DNA from: Aquincola tertiaricarbonis | Lineage (GTDB): Bacteria > Pseudomonadota > Gammaproteobacteria > Burkholderiales > Burkholderiaceae_C | Length of the DNA: 64,000 nucleotides | NCBI RefSeq assembly: GCF_023573145.1 | Contig: NZ_CP097635.1 | Location: forward strand, 3,051,830-3,115,829 | Reading direction: 5' to 3' | Part shown: one piece after another, positions 33,840 to 45,378 of the stretch | How positions within the stretch are numbered: the first letter of the stretch is position 1 | Layout: every line of letters starts with the position of its first letter | Translations under genes and position numbers: made by a program | The notes under the pieces: generated by a model | Database searches by the model: none | Told to the model about the DNA's origin: nothing | Seen by the model: the letters and a program-made list of their open reading frames with translations, nothing else

Positions 33840-36800
33840 TTGGCACAGCCCACGCAGAAGATCTTCCGCATCCGCCGCGACTACAACAGCTGGGTCGCCG
33901 ACGAGACGCTGGAGGACTACGCGCTGCGCTACACGCCCAGCACCTTCCGCAAGTGGAGCGAGTTCCGCGTCGCCAACACCGCCTTCGGCGCCACCTCCTT
34001 CCTGGCGCTGGAGGCCATCGGCGCCGCCATCGCGCTGAGCTACGGCTTCCAGAACGCGCTGTGGGCCATCCTGGTGGTGGGGCTGGTCACCTTCCTCACC
34101 GGCCTGCCCATCAGCTACTACGCGGCCCGCTACGGCGTCGACATGGACCTGCTGACCCGCGGCGCCGGCTTCGGCTACCTGGGCTCCACCGTCACCTCGC
34201 TCATCTACGCCACCTTCACCTTCATCTTCTTCGCGCTGGAGGCGGCCATCCTGGCCCATGCGCTGCAGCTGTACTTCGACTGGCCGCTGCTGCTGTGCTA
34301 CCTGCTGTCTTCGCTGCTCATCGTGCCGCTGGTGATGCACGGCATCACCCTCATCTCGCGCCTGCAGTGGTGGACGCAGCCGATCTGGATCGTGCTGTTC
34401 GTGCTGCCCTTCATCGCCATCGCGCTCAAGCAGCCGCAGCTGTATGCGCAGTTCACCGGGCTGGCGGGCCGGGTGTCGGGCAGCGCCGGCTTCGACGGCG
34501 TGATGTTCGGCGCCGCCACCACGGTGGCCTTCAGCCTGGTGGTGCAGATCGGCGAGCAGGTGGACTACCTGCGCTTCCTGCCCAAGAAGACGCATGCCAA
34601 CCGCGGGCGCTGGTGGGCCGCGGTGCTGGTGGCCGGGCCGGGATGGATCGTGCCCGGCATGCTCAAGATGCTGGGCGGTGCCTTCCTGGCCTTCGTCGCG
34701 CTGCAGCACCAGGTGGCCACCGAGAAGGTGGGCGACCCCACGCAGATGTACATCGCCGGCTTCGGCTACGTGTTCGACCACCCCGAGTGGGTGCTGCTGG
34801 CCACGGTGCTGTTCGTCATCGTGGCGCAGGTCAAGATCAACCTCACCAACGCCTATGCCGGCTCGCTGGCCTGGAGCAACTTCTTCGCGCGGCTCACGCA
34901 CAGCCACCCCGGGCGCGTGGTGTGGCTGGTGTTCAACGTGCTCATCGCCGTGCTGCTGATGACGCTGGGCGTGTTCGAGGCGCTGGAACGCGTGCTGGGC
35001 CTGTACAGCAACGTGGCCATCGCCTGGGTGGGCGCGCTGGTGGCCGACCTGGTGATCAACAAGCCCATGGGCTGGAGCCCGCGCGGCATCGAGTTCCGCC
35101 GCGCCTACCTCTACGACATCAACCCGGTGGGCCTGGGCGCCACGCTGGCCGCGGCGGCGCTGGCGGTGGCCGCGTATGCGGGCCTGTTCGGGCCGGTGGC
35201 GGGCGCCTTCTCGCCCTTCATCGCGCTGGCCGCGGCCATGCTGCTGTCGCCCGCACTGGCCTGGTGGACGCAGGGCCGCTGGTACATCGCCCGCCGCAAT
35301 GCCCAGGCCTGGGCGCCGGGGCAGACCGTGACCTGCTCGGTGTGCGAGAACAAGTTCGAGGCCGAGGACATGGCCCACTGCCCCGCGTACGAAGCGCCCA
35401 TCTGCAGCCTGTGCTGCACGCTGGAATCGCGCTGCCACGACCGGTGCAAGACGGGCGCCCGCGCTTCGGAACAAGTGGGCCGGGCGCTGTCGGCCCTGCT
35501 GCCGCGCCACGTGGCGGTGCACAGCCACCGGCGGGTGGCGCAGTACCTGGGCGTGGCGCTGTCGCTGGTGGCGCTGCTGGCCACCATCCTGGGCGTGGTG
35601 TACGACCAGGAAACCGTGGTGGGCGCTGCCAATGCGCAGGCGCTGCGTGCACCGCTGCTCAAGGTGTTTGCGCTGCTGTCACTGGTGGTGGCGGTGGCGG
35701 CCTGGTGGATCGTGCTGGCCAGTGAAAGCCGGCGCATGGCGCAGGACGAGTCCAACCGCCAGAACCAGCTGCTGACGCGTGAGATCGAGGCGCACAAGCG
35801 CACCGACGCCGCGCTGCAGGCCGCGAAAGACCTGGCCGAAGCCGCCAACCAGGCCAAGACGCGTTACGTGGCCGGCATCACCCATGAGCTGCGCACGCCG
35901 CTCAACAGCATCCTGGGCTATGCGCAGATCCTGCTGAAGGACGAACGCATCCAGGGCGCGCGCCGCGCCTCGGTGGACACCATCCACCGCAGCGGCGAGC
36001 ACCTGCGCGGGTTGATCGAAGGCCTGCTCGACCTGGCCCGCATCGAAGCCGGCCGCCTGCGGCTGGACCCGGCGCCCATGGCCATGCACGAGTTCCTGGA
36101 CGACCTGGTGCGCATGGTGCAGCCGCAGGCCGAGGCCAAGGGCCTGGCCTTTGCGGTGCAAACCAGCGGCCGCGTGCCGGCCTACGTGAAGGCCGATGCC
36201 AAGCGGCTGCGGCAGATCCTCATCAACCTGCTGGGCAATGCGGTGCGCTTCACCGACCAGGGCGGCGTGACGCTGCGGCTGGATTACCGGCGCGAGGTGG
36301 TGCGCTTCGAGGTCATCGACACCGGCATCGGCATCGCCGCCGAAGACCAGGAACGCATCTTCATGCCTTTCGAGCGTGGCAGCGCCGGCCGCCGCACCGG
36401 CGAGCCCGGCACCGGCCTGGGCCTGACCATCACCCACCTGCTCACCCAGCTGATGGGCGGCGAGCTGACGCTGCGCAGCCAGCCCGGCCAGGGCAGCACC
36501 TTCACCGTGCGGCTTTACCTGCGCGAGATCGGCGAGCCCGCGGTGGCGCGGCCCACGCACCGGCCCGTCAGCGGCTACTTCGGCGCGCGGCGCACGCTTC
36601 TGGTGGTGGACGACCAGCCCACCCACCGGCAGATGCTGGCCGGCATGCTGATGCCGCTGGGCTTTCGCATCCGCGAGGCGGCCAGCGGCCGTGAATGCAT
36701 CGAGAGCGTGCAGGAGCACCTGCCCGACGCGGTGCTGCTGGACCTGACCATGGACGGCATGGACGGCTGGCAGACCGCGCTGGCGCTGCGCGCCGCGGGC

Positions 36801-37265
36801 TTTGCCACGCTGCCCATCATCATCGTCTCGGCCAATGCCTTCGAGAACCAGGCCGACCGCCTGGCCGCAGCGCAGTGCCAGGGCTTCGTCGACAAGCCCG
36901 TGATGGAGTCGGAGCTGCTGGCCCAGCTGCAAAAGCACCTGCAGATCGAATGGCTGGCCGAGCTGGCACTGCCGCACTGGGCCGCCGGCGGCCTGCCCGC
37001 GCCCACCGCGGTGCCGGGCATGCCGGCGCTGCCGCCCGGCGTGCTGGGCGAGCTGCTGCGCGACGCGCGCCTGGGCCATGTGCACGGCCTGCAGCGCACG
37101 CTGGACAACGCGCTGCGCAGCCACCCCGACTGCGCGCTGGAAATCGCCCGCCTGCGCCAGGCGGTGGACCGCTACGAGCTGGACGCCCTGGCCGACGAAC
37201 TGGCCGGCCAGCTGCGCACCGAAACCGACGATGACGACGAACTGCAAGAGGAGCCTGTGCGATGA
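33840..37265 (+). CDS. NCS1-type permease fused to a hybrid histidine kinase and receiver (transporter-sensor)
   Basis: 1141 residues from a TTG with GGAG eight bases upstream; the frame opens at 33663 but that part looks non-coding. About 1-495: a 12-helix permease of the NCS1 purine/cytosine/hydantoin class. About 497-537: a cysteine cluster, C-S-V-C, then C, then C-S-L-C-C, then C and C, resembling a zinc-binding module. Two helices follow (about 567-590 and 606-628). HisKA has T-H-E-L-R-T-P-L-N-S with H682. HATPase has D-T-G-I-G-I and G-T-G-L-G-L. The receiver phospho-Asp is D968 in L-L-D-L-T-M-D-G. A 100-residue helical tail resembles a phosphotransfer module. Divergent from urt-fmd and overlapping a LuxR-type regulator gene, so it probably senses or imports a nitrogen compound and controls that operon. 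CbrA is an analogous fusion with a different (SLC5) transporter. Confidence 0.9.
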   Translation: MAQPTQKIFRIRRDYNSWVADETLEDYALRYTPSTFRKWSEFRVANTAFGATSFLALEAIGAAIALSYGFQNALWAILVVGLVTFLTGLPISYYAARYGVDMDLLTRGAGFGYLGSTVTSLIYATFTFIFFALEAAILAHALQLYFDWPLLLCYLLSSLLIVPLVMHGITLISRLQWWTQPIWIVLFVLPFIAIALKQPQLYAQFTGLAGRVSGSAGFDGVMFGAATTVAFSLVVQIGEQVDYLRFLPKKTHANRGRWWAAVLVAGPGWIVPGMLKMLGGAFLAFVALQHQVATEKVGDPTQMYIAGFGYVFDHPEWVLLATVLFVIVAQVKINLTNAYAGSLAWSNFFARLTHSHPGRVVWLVFNVLIAVLLMTLGVFEALERVLGLYSNVAIAWVGALVADLVINKPMGWSPRGIEFRRAYLYDINPVGLGATLAAAALAVAAYAGLFGPVAGAFSPFIALAAAMLLSPALAWWTQGRWYIARRNAQAWAPGQTVTCSVCENKFEAEDMAHCPAYEAPICSLCCTLESRCHDRCKTGARASEQVGRALSALLPRHVAVHSHRRVAQYLGVALSLVALLATILGVVYDQETVVGAANAQALRAPLLKVFALLSLVVAVAAWWIVLASESRRMAQDESNRQNQLLTREIEAHKRTDAALQAAKDLAEAANQAKTRYVAGITHELRTPLNSILGYAQILLKDERIQGARRASVDTIHRSGEHLRGLIEGLLDLARIEAGRLRLDPAPMAMHEFLDDLVRMVQPQAEAKGLAFAVQTSGRVPAYVKADAKRLRQILINLLGNAVRFTDQGGVTLRLDYRREVVRFEVIDTGIGIAAEDQERIFMPFERGSAGRRTGEPGTGLGLTITHLLTQLMGGELTLRSQPGQGSTFTVRLYLREIGEPAVARPTHRPVSGYFGARRTLLVVDDQPTHRQMLAGMLMPLGFRIREAASGRECIESVQEHLPDAVLLDLTMDGMDGWQTALALRAAGFATLPIIIVSANAFENQADRLAAAQCQGFVDKPVMESELLAQLQKHLQIEWLAELALPHWAAGGLPAPTAVPGMPALPPGVLGELLRDARLGHVHGLQRTLDNALRSHPDCALEIARLRQAVDRYELDALADELAGQLRTETDDDDELQEEPVR

Positions 37266-38161
37266 GTGCGCGTGATCCGATGAATTTAGGCCGCATCGTC
37301 CTCGTGGTGGACGATGCCCCGCAGTCGCTCGGCCCCTTGGTGGCCGCGCTGGAAGACGACGGCTACACCGTGCTGGTGGCCCGCGACGGCGCGCAGGCGC
37401 TGGAACGGCTGGGCCTGGTGGTGCCCGACGCCATCCTGCTGGACGCGGTGATGCCCGGGCTCTCTGGCTTCGAGACCTGCCGCCGCGTCAAGGCCGACCC
37501 GGCGCTGTCGCACATCCCGGTGATCTTCATGACCGGGCTGTCGGAGACCACGCACATCGTCGAAGGCTTCGACAGCGGCGGTGTCGATTACGTGGTCAAG
37601 CCGCTGCAGGCGCCCGAGGTGCTGGCCCGCCTGGCCACCCACGTGCGCAACGCCCGCAGCGTGCGGCTGGCCCGTGAGGCGGTGGACGTGGCCGGCTTCG
37701 GCGTGCTGGTGCTGGACAACCAGGGCCGCATGGCCTGGCGATCGCCGCAGGCCGCCGCCTGGCTGCGGGCGCTGTTCCCGGATGAAGGCGCCGCCCGCCT
37801 GACCGAGATGCTGCAGGCCCTGGCCGCGCCGGCCATCGGCACCCACGAGTGCGTGGCGCCCGATGGCCGGGTGCTGACGGTGCAGCCGCTGGGCCCGGCC
37901 GGCCTGGGTGAACGCATGCTGCTGCTGCAGCTGCGCGCCGCCACCGCCGAGCCGCCCACCCGCCTGCGCATGGCCGCCCTGACCCCGCGCGAGGCCGAAG
38001 TGCTGAGCTGGGTGGCCAAGGGCAAGACCAACCGCGACGTGGCCGAGATCCTGGGCATGAGCCCGCGCACCGTGAACAAGCATCTCGAGCATGTGTTCGA
38101 GAAGCTGGGCGTGGAAACTCGCGCCGCTGCCGCCGCGCTGGCCAGCCGCGGCGGGGTGTGA
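37262..38161 (+). CDS. Response regulator with LuxR-type DNA-binding domain
   Basis: 299 residues; starts by ATGA overlap with the transporter-kinase. The receiver (about 10-130) has V-V-D-D-A-P, phospho-Asp in I-L-L-D-A-V-M-P-G, and V-K-P-L. A linker of about 90 residues contains a PAS-like remnant (F-G-V-L-V-L-D-N-Q-G-R-M-A-W-R-S). The C-terminal helix-turn-helix is L-T-P-R-E-A-E-V-L-S-W-V-A-K-G-K-T-N and S-P-R-T-V-N-K-H-L. The obvious output of the preceding kinase and likely activator of urt-fmd. Confidence 0.92.
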   Translation: MSARDPMNLGRIVLVVDDAPQSLGPLVAALEDDGYTVLVARDGAQALERLGLVVPDAILLDAVMPGLSGFETCRRVKADPALSHIPVIFMTGLSETTHIVEGFDSGGVDYVVKPLQAPEVLARLATHVRNARSVRLAREAVDVAGFGVLVLDNQGRMAWRSPQAAAWLRALFPDEGAARLTEMLQALAAPAIGTHECVAPDGRVLTVQPLGPAGLGERMLLLQLRAATAEPPTRLRMAALTPREAEVLSWVAKGKTNRDVAEILGMSPRTVNKHLEHVFEKLGVETRAAAAALASRGGV

Positions 38162-38250
38162 AGGCGCCCCAAGCGCCCGGGCAGCCGCATGCGCATCGGG
38201 ACTTACGCGCAGCCGCCGCACGCCCGGCCCGGCTGCGCGCACTAAGCCGC

Positions 38251-38266
38251 GCCGGCCGCGGCCGGC
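38251..38266 (+). terminator. GC palindrome after the LuxR-type regulator
   Basis: A perfect 16-base palindrome GCCGGCCGCGGCCGGC lies 90 bases after the regulator stop, within 174 otherwise featureless bases before the HD-GYP gene. It could be a transcription pause/terminator stem. No T-run. Confidence 0.35.
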
Positions 38267-38335
38267 GTGGGCGGACGGCTCAAGCAGGGGGCCGCCACGT
38301 CCGAATCCACAGGGGCGATTTCCCATCGTCCCTCC

Positions 38336-39671
38336 ATGAGCAGCGCCCTCGTCGCCCCCGACCCGCCCACCATCCTGACGGTGGACGACGAGCCATCGGT
38401 GCTCAGCGCACTGCGCCGGCTGTTCCGGCTGCAAGGCTGGCGCAGCCTGCAGGCCGAGTCGGGCGCCGAGGCGCTGGCCCTGCTGGCCAGCGAGCCGGTG
38501 GACCTGGTGATCTCGGACATGCGCATGCCGGTGATGGACGGCGCCCGCTTCCTGGAGCTGGCGCGCGAGCAGCACCCCGGCGTCGCCCGCATCCTGCTCA
38601 CCGGCTATGCCGACATCAGCGCCACCATCGCGGCCATCAACCGCGGTGAGATCCACCGCTACATCACCAAGCCCTGGGACGACCACGAGCTGCTGCTGAC
38701 GGTGGGCGACACCCTGGCCCGCCGCGACCTGGAGCGCCGCAATGCCGAGCTGGTGGCGCTGACCACCCGCCAGAACGAAGAGCTGCAGGCCGCCAACCGG
38801 CTGCTGGAATCGCGCGTGGCGGCCCGCACGGCCGAGCTGGAACAGCTCAACCGCATGCTGGAAACCTCGTTCGAGGACCTGGACCGCACCTTCATGCTGA
38901 CGGTGAACGTGTTCTCCGGCCTGCTGGAGATGCGGGAAGGCAGCGCCGGCCATGCCCGCCGCGTGGCCACGCTGGCCCGCGCCACCGCGGCCCGCCTGGG
39001 CCTGGGCGAGCGCGAATGCCGCGACGTTTACCTGGGCGGCCTGCTGCACGACGTGGGCAAGATCGGCTTCCCGGACCGCATGCTGGGCCAGCCGGTGAGC
39101 ACGCTGAGCGCCGAAGACCGGCAGCGCTACAACCGCCACACCAGCGACGGCGAAACCGCGCTGATGCCGCTGGCCCAGCTGCAGGCGGCGGCCCGCATCG
39201 TGCGCCAGCACCATGAGCGGCTCGATGGCCGCGGCTTCCCGGACGGGCTGGCGGGTGAGGCCATCTGCCTGGGCGCCCGCATCGTGGCGGCGGTGAACGA
39301 GTACGACGGCCTGGTGCACGGCAGCCTGGCCGAGCTGCGCCACCCGCCCGAACGCGCGCGCCAGATGCTGCGCGGTGGCGTCGGCACCCACTACGACCCG
39401 AAGGTGGTGCAGGCGCTGCTGGCCGAGATCGACGCCCAGGAGGCCCTGGCCCAGGCCGACCGCCTGATCGACGTGCGCGAGCTGCGCCCGGGCATGACGC
39501 TGGCGCGCGACCTGCTGTCGCCCAAGGGCGCCATCCTGCTGGCCGCGGGCTATGTGTTCGATGCGCGGGTGGTGCGCCAGGTGTGCGACTTCGCGGCCCG
39601 CGACCAGCTGCGCTTGACGCTGCATGTGCGCCAGGAGGCGCCACCGGCAACCGCCCCAGGAGCCCCGCCCC

Positions 39672-39688
<17 letters not shown>
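38336..39688 (+). CDS. Response regulator with HD-GYP phosphodiesterase domain (RpfG-like)
   Basis: 450 residues starting M-S-S-A-L-V-A-P. The receiver has T-V-D-D-E-P and the phospho-Asp in V-I-S-D-M-R-M-P-V-M. A coiled-coil linker (about 135-180) precedes the HD-GYP domain with L-L-H-D-V-G-K-I-G-F-P-D, R-H-T-S-D-G-E, Q-H-H-E-R-L-D-G-R-G-F-P-D-G and D-G-L-V-H. HD-GYP enzymes break down cyclic di-GMP. The signature G-Y-P is G-F-P here, a frequent tolerated variant. First of four overlapping or adjacent signalling genes. Confidence 0.92.
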
Positions 39689-41839
<2,151 letters not shown>

Positions 41840-41843
<4 letters not shown>

Positions 41844-43396
41844 AAGCCGAAACCCTGCTCTACCAACCCCAGGTGTGCCTGGCCACCGGCCAGGTCATCG
41901 GGGCCGAGGTGCTGCTGCAATGCGCTGCGCCCGGCCCCCAGCGCCCGGCCCCGGCCGAACTGCCGGCCACCGAAGGCCCCGACGCGCTGATCCGCGAACG
42001 CGGCCGGCGCCTGCTGCGCGCCGCCTGCGCCCAGGCCGCCGCCTGGCGGGCCGAGGGCTTGCAGCCCGGGCGCATCGCCATCGCGCTGGCGCCGCAGCAG
42101 TGGACCGACGGCGACCTGACCGCCGAGGTGCAGGCCGCGCTGGCCACCAGCGGCCTGCCGCCCAGCCAGCTGGGCCTGGAAATCACCGAAGACCTGCTGC
42201 AGCAGCACGGCGACCGCGTGGGCGCCGCGCTGCGGCCGCTGCATGCCGATGGTGTGGAAGTGGCGCTGGCCCATTACGGCACCGGCTACTCCAGCCTGGC
42301 GCGGCTGCGCGCGCTGCCGCTGGACGTGCTGAAGATCGACCGCAGCTTCGTCGACGACATCGGCGCGGCCGACAGCAGCGCCTCGGTCAGCCGCTCCGTC
42401 ATCCAGCTGGCGCATGGGCTGCACTTGCGGGTGCTGGCCGATGGCGTGCACACGGCCGAGCAGATCCGCCTGCTGGGCCGCCATGGCTGCGACCGCATGC
42501 AGGGCCCGGCCTTCAGCCCGCCGCTGTCGGCCGAGGCCTTCACCGAGCTGCTGGAAAGCTGCCGCGCGCTGCCGCGCGAGCTGATCCAGCGCCGCCGGCA
42601 TGAGCGCACGCTGCTGCTGGTGGACGACGAGGAGCACATCCTCTCGGCCCTGCGGCGGCTGGTGCGGCGCGACGGCTACAAGGTGCTGACCGCCAACTCC
42701 GGCGCCGCGGGGCTGGAGATCCTGCAGCGCGAGCCGGTGGACGTGATCGTCAGCGACCAGCGCATGCCGGGCATGACGGGCGTGGAATTCCTGGGCCGTG
42801 CCAAGGAGCTGGCCCCGGCCACGGTGCGCATGACGCTGTCGGGCTATACCGACCTGCAATCCATCATCGACGCCGTCAACGAAGGCGCGGTGTACAAGTT
42901 CCTCACCAAGCCCTGGGACGACCAGCGCCTGCGCGAGCACATCGCCCAGGCCTTCCGACAGCGTGAGCTGGTGGAAGAGAACGAACGCCTGGCCCACGAG
43001 GTGTCGGTGGCCAACACCGGCCTGGCCGCCGCCAACCGCCGGCTGGAACATGCGGTGCGGCGCGAGCACGATTCACTGCGTGCGATGCAGACCGCCGCCG
43101 GCCGCGCCCACGACATGGTGGACCTGGTGCCCATGGCGGTGCTGGGCTTTGATGCCACCGGCCACCTGGTGTATGCCAACCGCTGCGCGGTGACGATGTT
43201 TCCGCTGTGGGTGGCCGACCTGGGCGGCCCGCCCGACCCGACGCTGGAAGCGCTGCTGGCCAGCGTGCCGCCCGACCGCGAAAGCCACCACCCGGTGATC
43301 CACGGCGGCCGCCACTACCAGGCCTGGCGCAGCCGCGTGGCGCCCTACCCGGTGGACGACGGCTGCCTGCTGATGCTGCGCGACCCGCAGGCCTGA
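41840..43396 (+). CDS. Degenerate EAL domain - receiver - PAS protein
   Basis: 518 residues. About 1-245: EAL fold recognised by L-G-L-E-I-T-E-D-L-L, G-T-G-Y-S-S-L-A-R-L-R and L-K-I-D-R-S-F-V-D-D-I. Catalytic positions have changed: EAL is E-V-L, the metal-binding Asn strand reads I-A-I-A-L-A, the D-D-F-G-T-G motif is A-H-Y-G-T-G, and A-E-G-V-E is A-D-G-V-H. It is therefore unlikely to hydrolyse cyclic di-GMP and may bind it or act as a scaffold. About 255-375: receiver with phospho-Asp D306 in V-S-D-Q-R-M-P-G-M, closely like the receiver of the HD-GYP gene. About 420-515: PAS-like domain. ATGA overlap with the kinase gene. Confidence 0.88.
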
Positions 43397-43401
43397 CGAC
43401 C

Positions 43402-44313
43402 ATGGACCGCCTGCCCACCGCCGCCCTGCAGCCCGCCGGCGCCGGCGGGCTGGGCGCCGAAGCCACGGCAGACGCCTTTGCCCGCCGCCTGGCCGAACTG
43501 CCCGCACTGCCCAAGGCCATGGCCGCGGTGATGCGCGCCCTGGGCCGCGACACCGTGGCGGCCGGCGACTGCATAGCCGCCATCGAACACGAACCCGGCC
43601 TGGCCGCCCGCCTGCTGCGCCTGGCCAACTCGCCCTTCTACGGCGTGGCCGGCCGCGTGGGCAGTGTGGGCGACGCGGTGCGCCTGCTGGGCCTGCGGCC
43701 GGTGGCCTCCGTCGTGGCCGCCGTCTCGGTGCAGCAGATGCTGCTGCCGCTGCAGCCCGAAGGCTTCAACCTGGCGCTGTACCGCGCCCATGCCGTAGCC
43801 ACCGCCACCGCCGCCCGCGAGCTGGCCCCGCTGGGCCGGCAAGACGCCGAAGAAGCCTTCGTGGCCGGCCTGCTGCACGACGTGGGCCAGCTGGTGATGG
43901 CCTTGTTTGCGCCCCAGGCGGCAGCCCAGGCCCGCCAGCTGAGCCAGACCCACGGCCTGACCCTGAGCCAGGCCGAACAGCAGCTGCTGGGCACCACCCA
44001 CGCCGCCGTGGGCGCCACCATCGCCCGCCACTGGCACCTGCCCGACACCATCGCCGAAGCCATCGCCCGCCACCACCGGCCCGCCGGGCCCGACGCCGAC
44101 GGCACGGCCTCGCTCAGCGCCATCGTGCATGTGGCCGATGCGTTGACCCACCTGCTGCACAGCCCGCCCACCGCCCTGGCCGCGCTGCCGGCGATGCCAG
44201 GCCTGTCTCATACCGCCTGGGGGTCGCTGATGGCGGACGAAGCGGCGATGCCGCAGCTGCTGGGGCGGGTGGCGGAGGGGACGGCGTTGTGGGTGATGGA
44301 TGGGGCGGGTTGA
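43402..44313 (+). CDS. HDOD domain protein
   Basis: 303 residues from the ATG reading M-D-R-L-P-T-A. The HDOD core has L-P-A-L-P-K-A, L-L-R-L-A-N-S-P-F-Y-G, V-G-D-A-V-R-L-L-G-L-R, and the remnant HD motif G-L-L-H-D-V-G-Q-L-V, with L-P-D-T-I-A-E-A-I-A-R-H-H near the C-terminus. HDOD proteins are non-catalytic relatives of HD hydrolases found with chemotaxis and cyclic di-GMP proteins. Five bases after the EAL-REC-PAS stop, so last of this signalling operon. Confidence 0.88.
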   Translation: MDRLPTAALQPAGAGGLGAEATADAFARRLAELPALPKAMAAVMRALGRDTVAAGDCIAAIEHEPGLAARLLRLANSPFYGVAGRVGSVGDAVRLLGLRPVASVVAAVSVQQMLLPLQPEGFNLALYRAHAVATATAARELAPLGRQDAEEAFVAGLLHDVGQLVMALFAPQAAAQARQLSQTHGLTLSQAEQQLLGTTHAAVGATIARHWHLPDTIAEAIARHHRPAGPDADGTASLSAIVHVADALTHLLHSPPTALAALPAMPGLSHTAWGSLMADEAAMPQLLGRVAEGTALWVMDGAG

Positions 44314-44453
44314 ACCACTGCAAGGCTTCGTGTCTTGTCGACCAGGTTCTGAACGCATGCGAGGGCACGCCCGGCGTGGAGGACTGCAAGGCCTGGATTC
44401 GCAGCTACCTGATCGACTACCACGGCATCAACGCTGCGAAGGTGCCGCTCTGA
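44310..44453 (+). CDS. Possible small cysteine-containing ORF or gene remnant
   Basis: A frame of 47 codons from a TTG overlapping the HDOD stop encodes N-H-C-K-A-S-C-L-V-D-Q-V-L-N-A-C and later V-E-D-C-K-A-W-I-R-S-Y-L-I-D-Y-H-G. The amphipathic composition and four evenly placed cysteines look protein-like, but no ribosome binding site is evident, the frame is open upstream through the HDOD gene, and the family is unknown. It could be the 3' scrap of a lost gene. Confidence 0.3.
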   Translation: MNHCKASCLVDQVLNACEGTPGVEDCKAWIRSYLIDYHGINAAKVPL

Positions 44454-44463
44454 CAGCAGCGTG

Positions 44464-45378
44464 TTACGCGCGCTGAGGAGCCACCGCCCAACGCATGCGC
44501 AAACTCACAAGCTCGCCGCGCACCAACTCCCTCAACCCCGGCCGCCCCGGCATGTGGAACGCATCGATCGGATGCGTGATCGGCTCGAAGCAGAAGGCGT
44601 CACCGTGCGGCGGTCGGTAGACCAGGCAGCAGCGGGCGTCGGCCGGCGCGTTGGCGTCGAAGTCCAGCATCTGCAGGCTCAGCGCCACACCCCGCTCCGG
44701 CCACTCGATGCGCGCGGTGCCGCCCCAGCCGCCGAAGCCGTTGTCGATGAAGCTGCCGTGGGCGGGGATGCCCTGGGTCAGGTTCCAGTCGTCGGGCAAC
44801 TCGGTGGTGTAGCCGGTGGGGATGGGGTCTTCCCCGCTGGTCCATACGCCTTGTACCGGGGCTTGCAGGCGCGTGCCCGGTGTGCGTTCGAACCACGGGT
44901 GCACGCCCAGGCCGTAGGGCAGCGGCTCGTCGCCGCAGTGGCGCACCGTCACGCTGTGCGTCAGGCCGCCTTCGTTCAACTCGAAGTGCTGCTCGGCCTC
45001 GTAGTCGTAGGGGTTGCCGCCGTGGTGGCGTGAGCGCAGGCGCAGCGTGGCGGCATGGTCACCGTGGCGTTCGCACTGCCAGGCCTGCAGCCAGCCGTCG
45101 CCATGGATGGGGTACGGCTCGCCGGGGCGGTTGGGCTGCATCGGGTGGAAGTGGCCTTGGGCATCTGCAAAGCCGCCCTGGCTGATGCGGTTGGACCAGG
45201 GCACCATCACGAAGTTGGCGCAGCGGTACAGGTCTTCGCTGCCGTCCCAAGGGCGCCACAGGTTTACCTCGCCTTGCGGCGTTTGGCATTGCCAAGCCGC
45301 CACCGCGCCGCCCAGCGTGGGCAGCAGGCCCAGACGCTGGCCGCCGTGCTGCAGCCACACGGCGTCATGCCGGGGCAT
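44464..45378 (-). CDS. Aldose 1-epimerase family protein
   Basis: 304 residues from the ATG reading M-P-R-H-D-A-V-W, with AGGAG before it. Family markers are N-F-V-M-V-P-W-S-N-R-I-S, P-I-H-G-D-G-W (catalytic-site His), G-L-G-V-H-P-W-F and H-P-I-D-A-F-H. It interconverts anomers of aldoses such as galactose, arabinose or glucose, feeding the dehydrogenase that acts on one anomer. The start lies 14 bases inside the end of the lactonase gene; the two form a minus-strand operon. Confidence 0.88.
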   Translation of the reverse strand: MPRHDAVWLQHGGQRLGLLPTLGGAVAAWQCQTPQGEVNLWRPWDGSEDLYRCANFVMVPWSNRISQGGFADAQGHFHPMQPNRPGEPYPIHGDGWLQAWQCERHGDHAATLRLRSRHHGGNPYDYEAEQHFELNEGGLTHSVTVRHCGDEPLPYGLGVHPWFERTPGTRLQAPVQGVWTSGEDPIPTGYTTELPDDWNLTQGIPAHGSFIDNGFGGWGGTARIEWPERGVALSLQMLDFDANAPADARCCLVYRPPHGDAFCFEPITHPIDAFHMPGRPGLRELVRGELVSLRMRWAVAPQRA

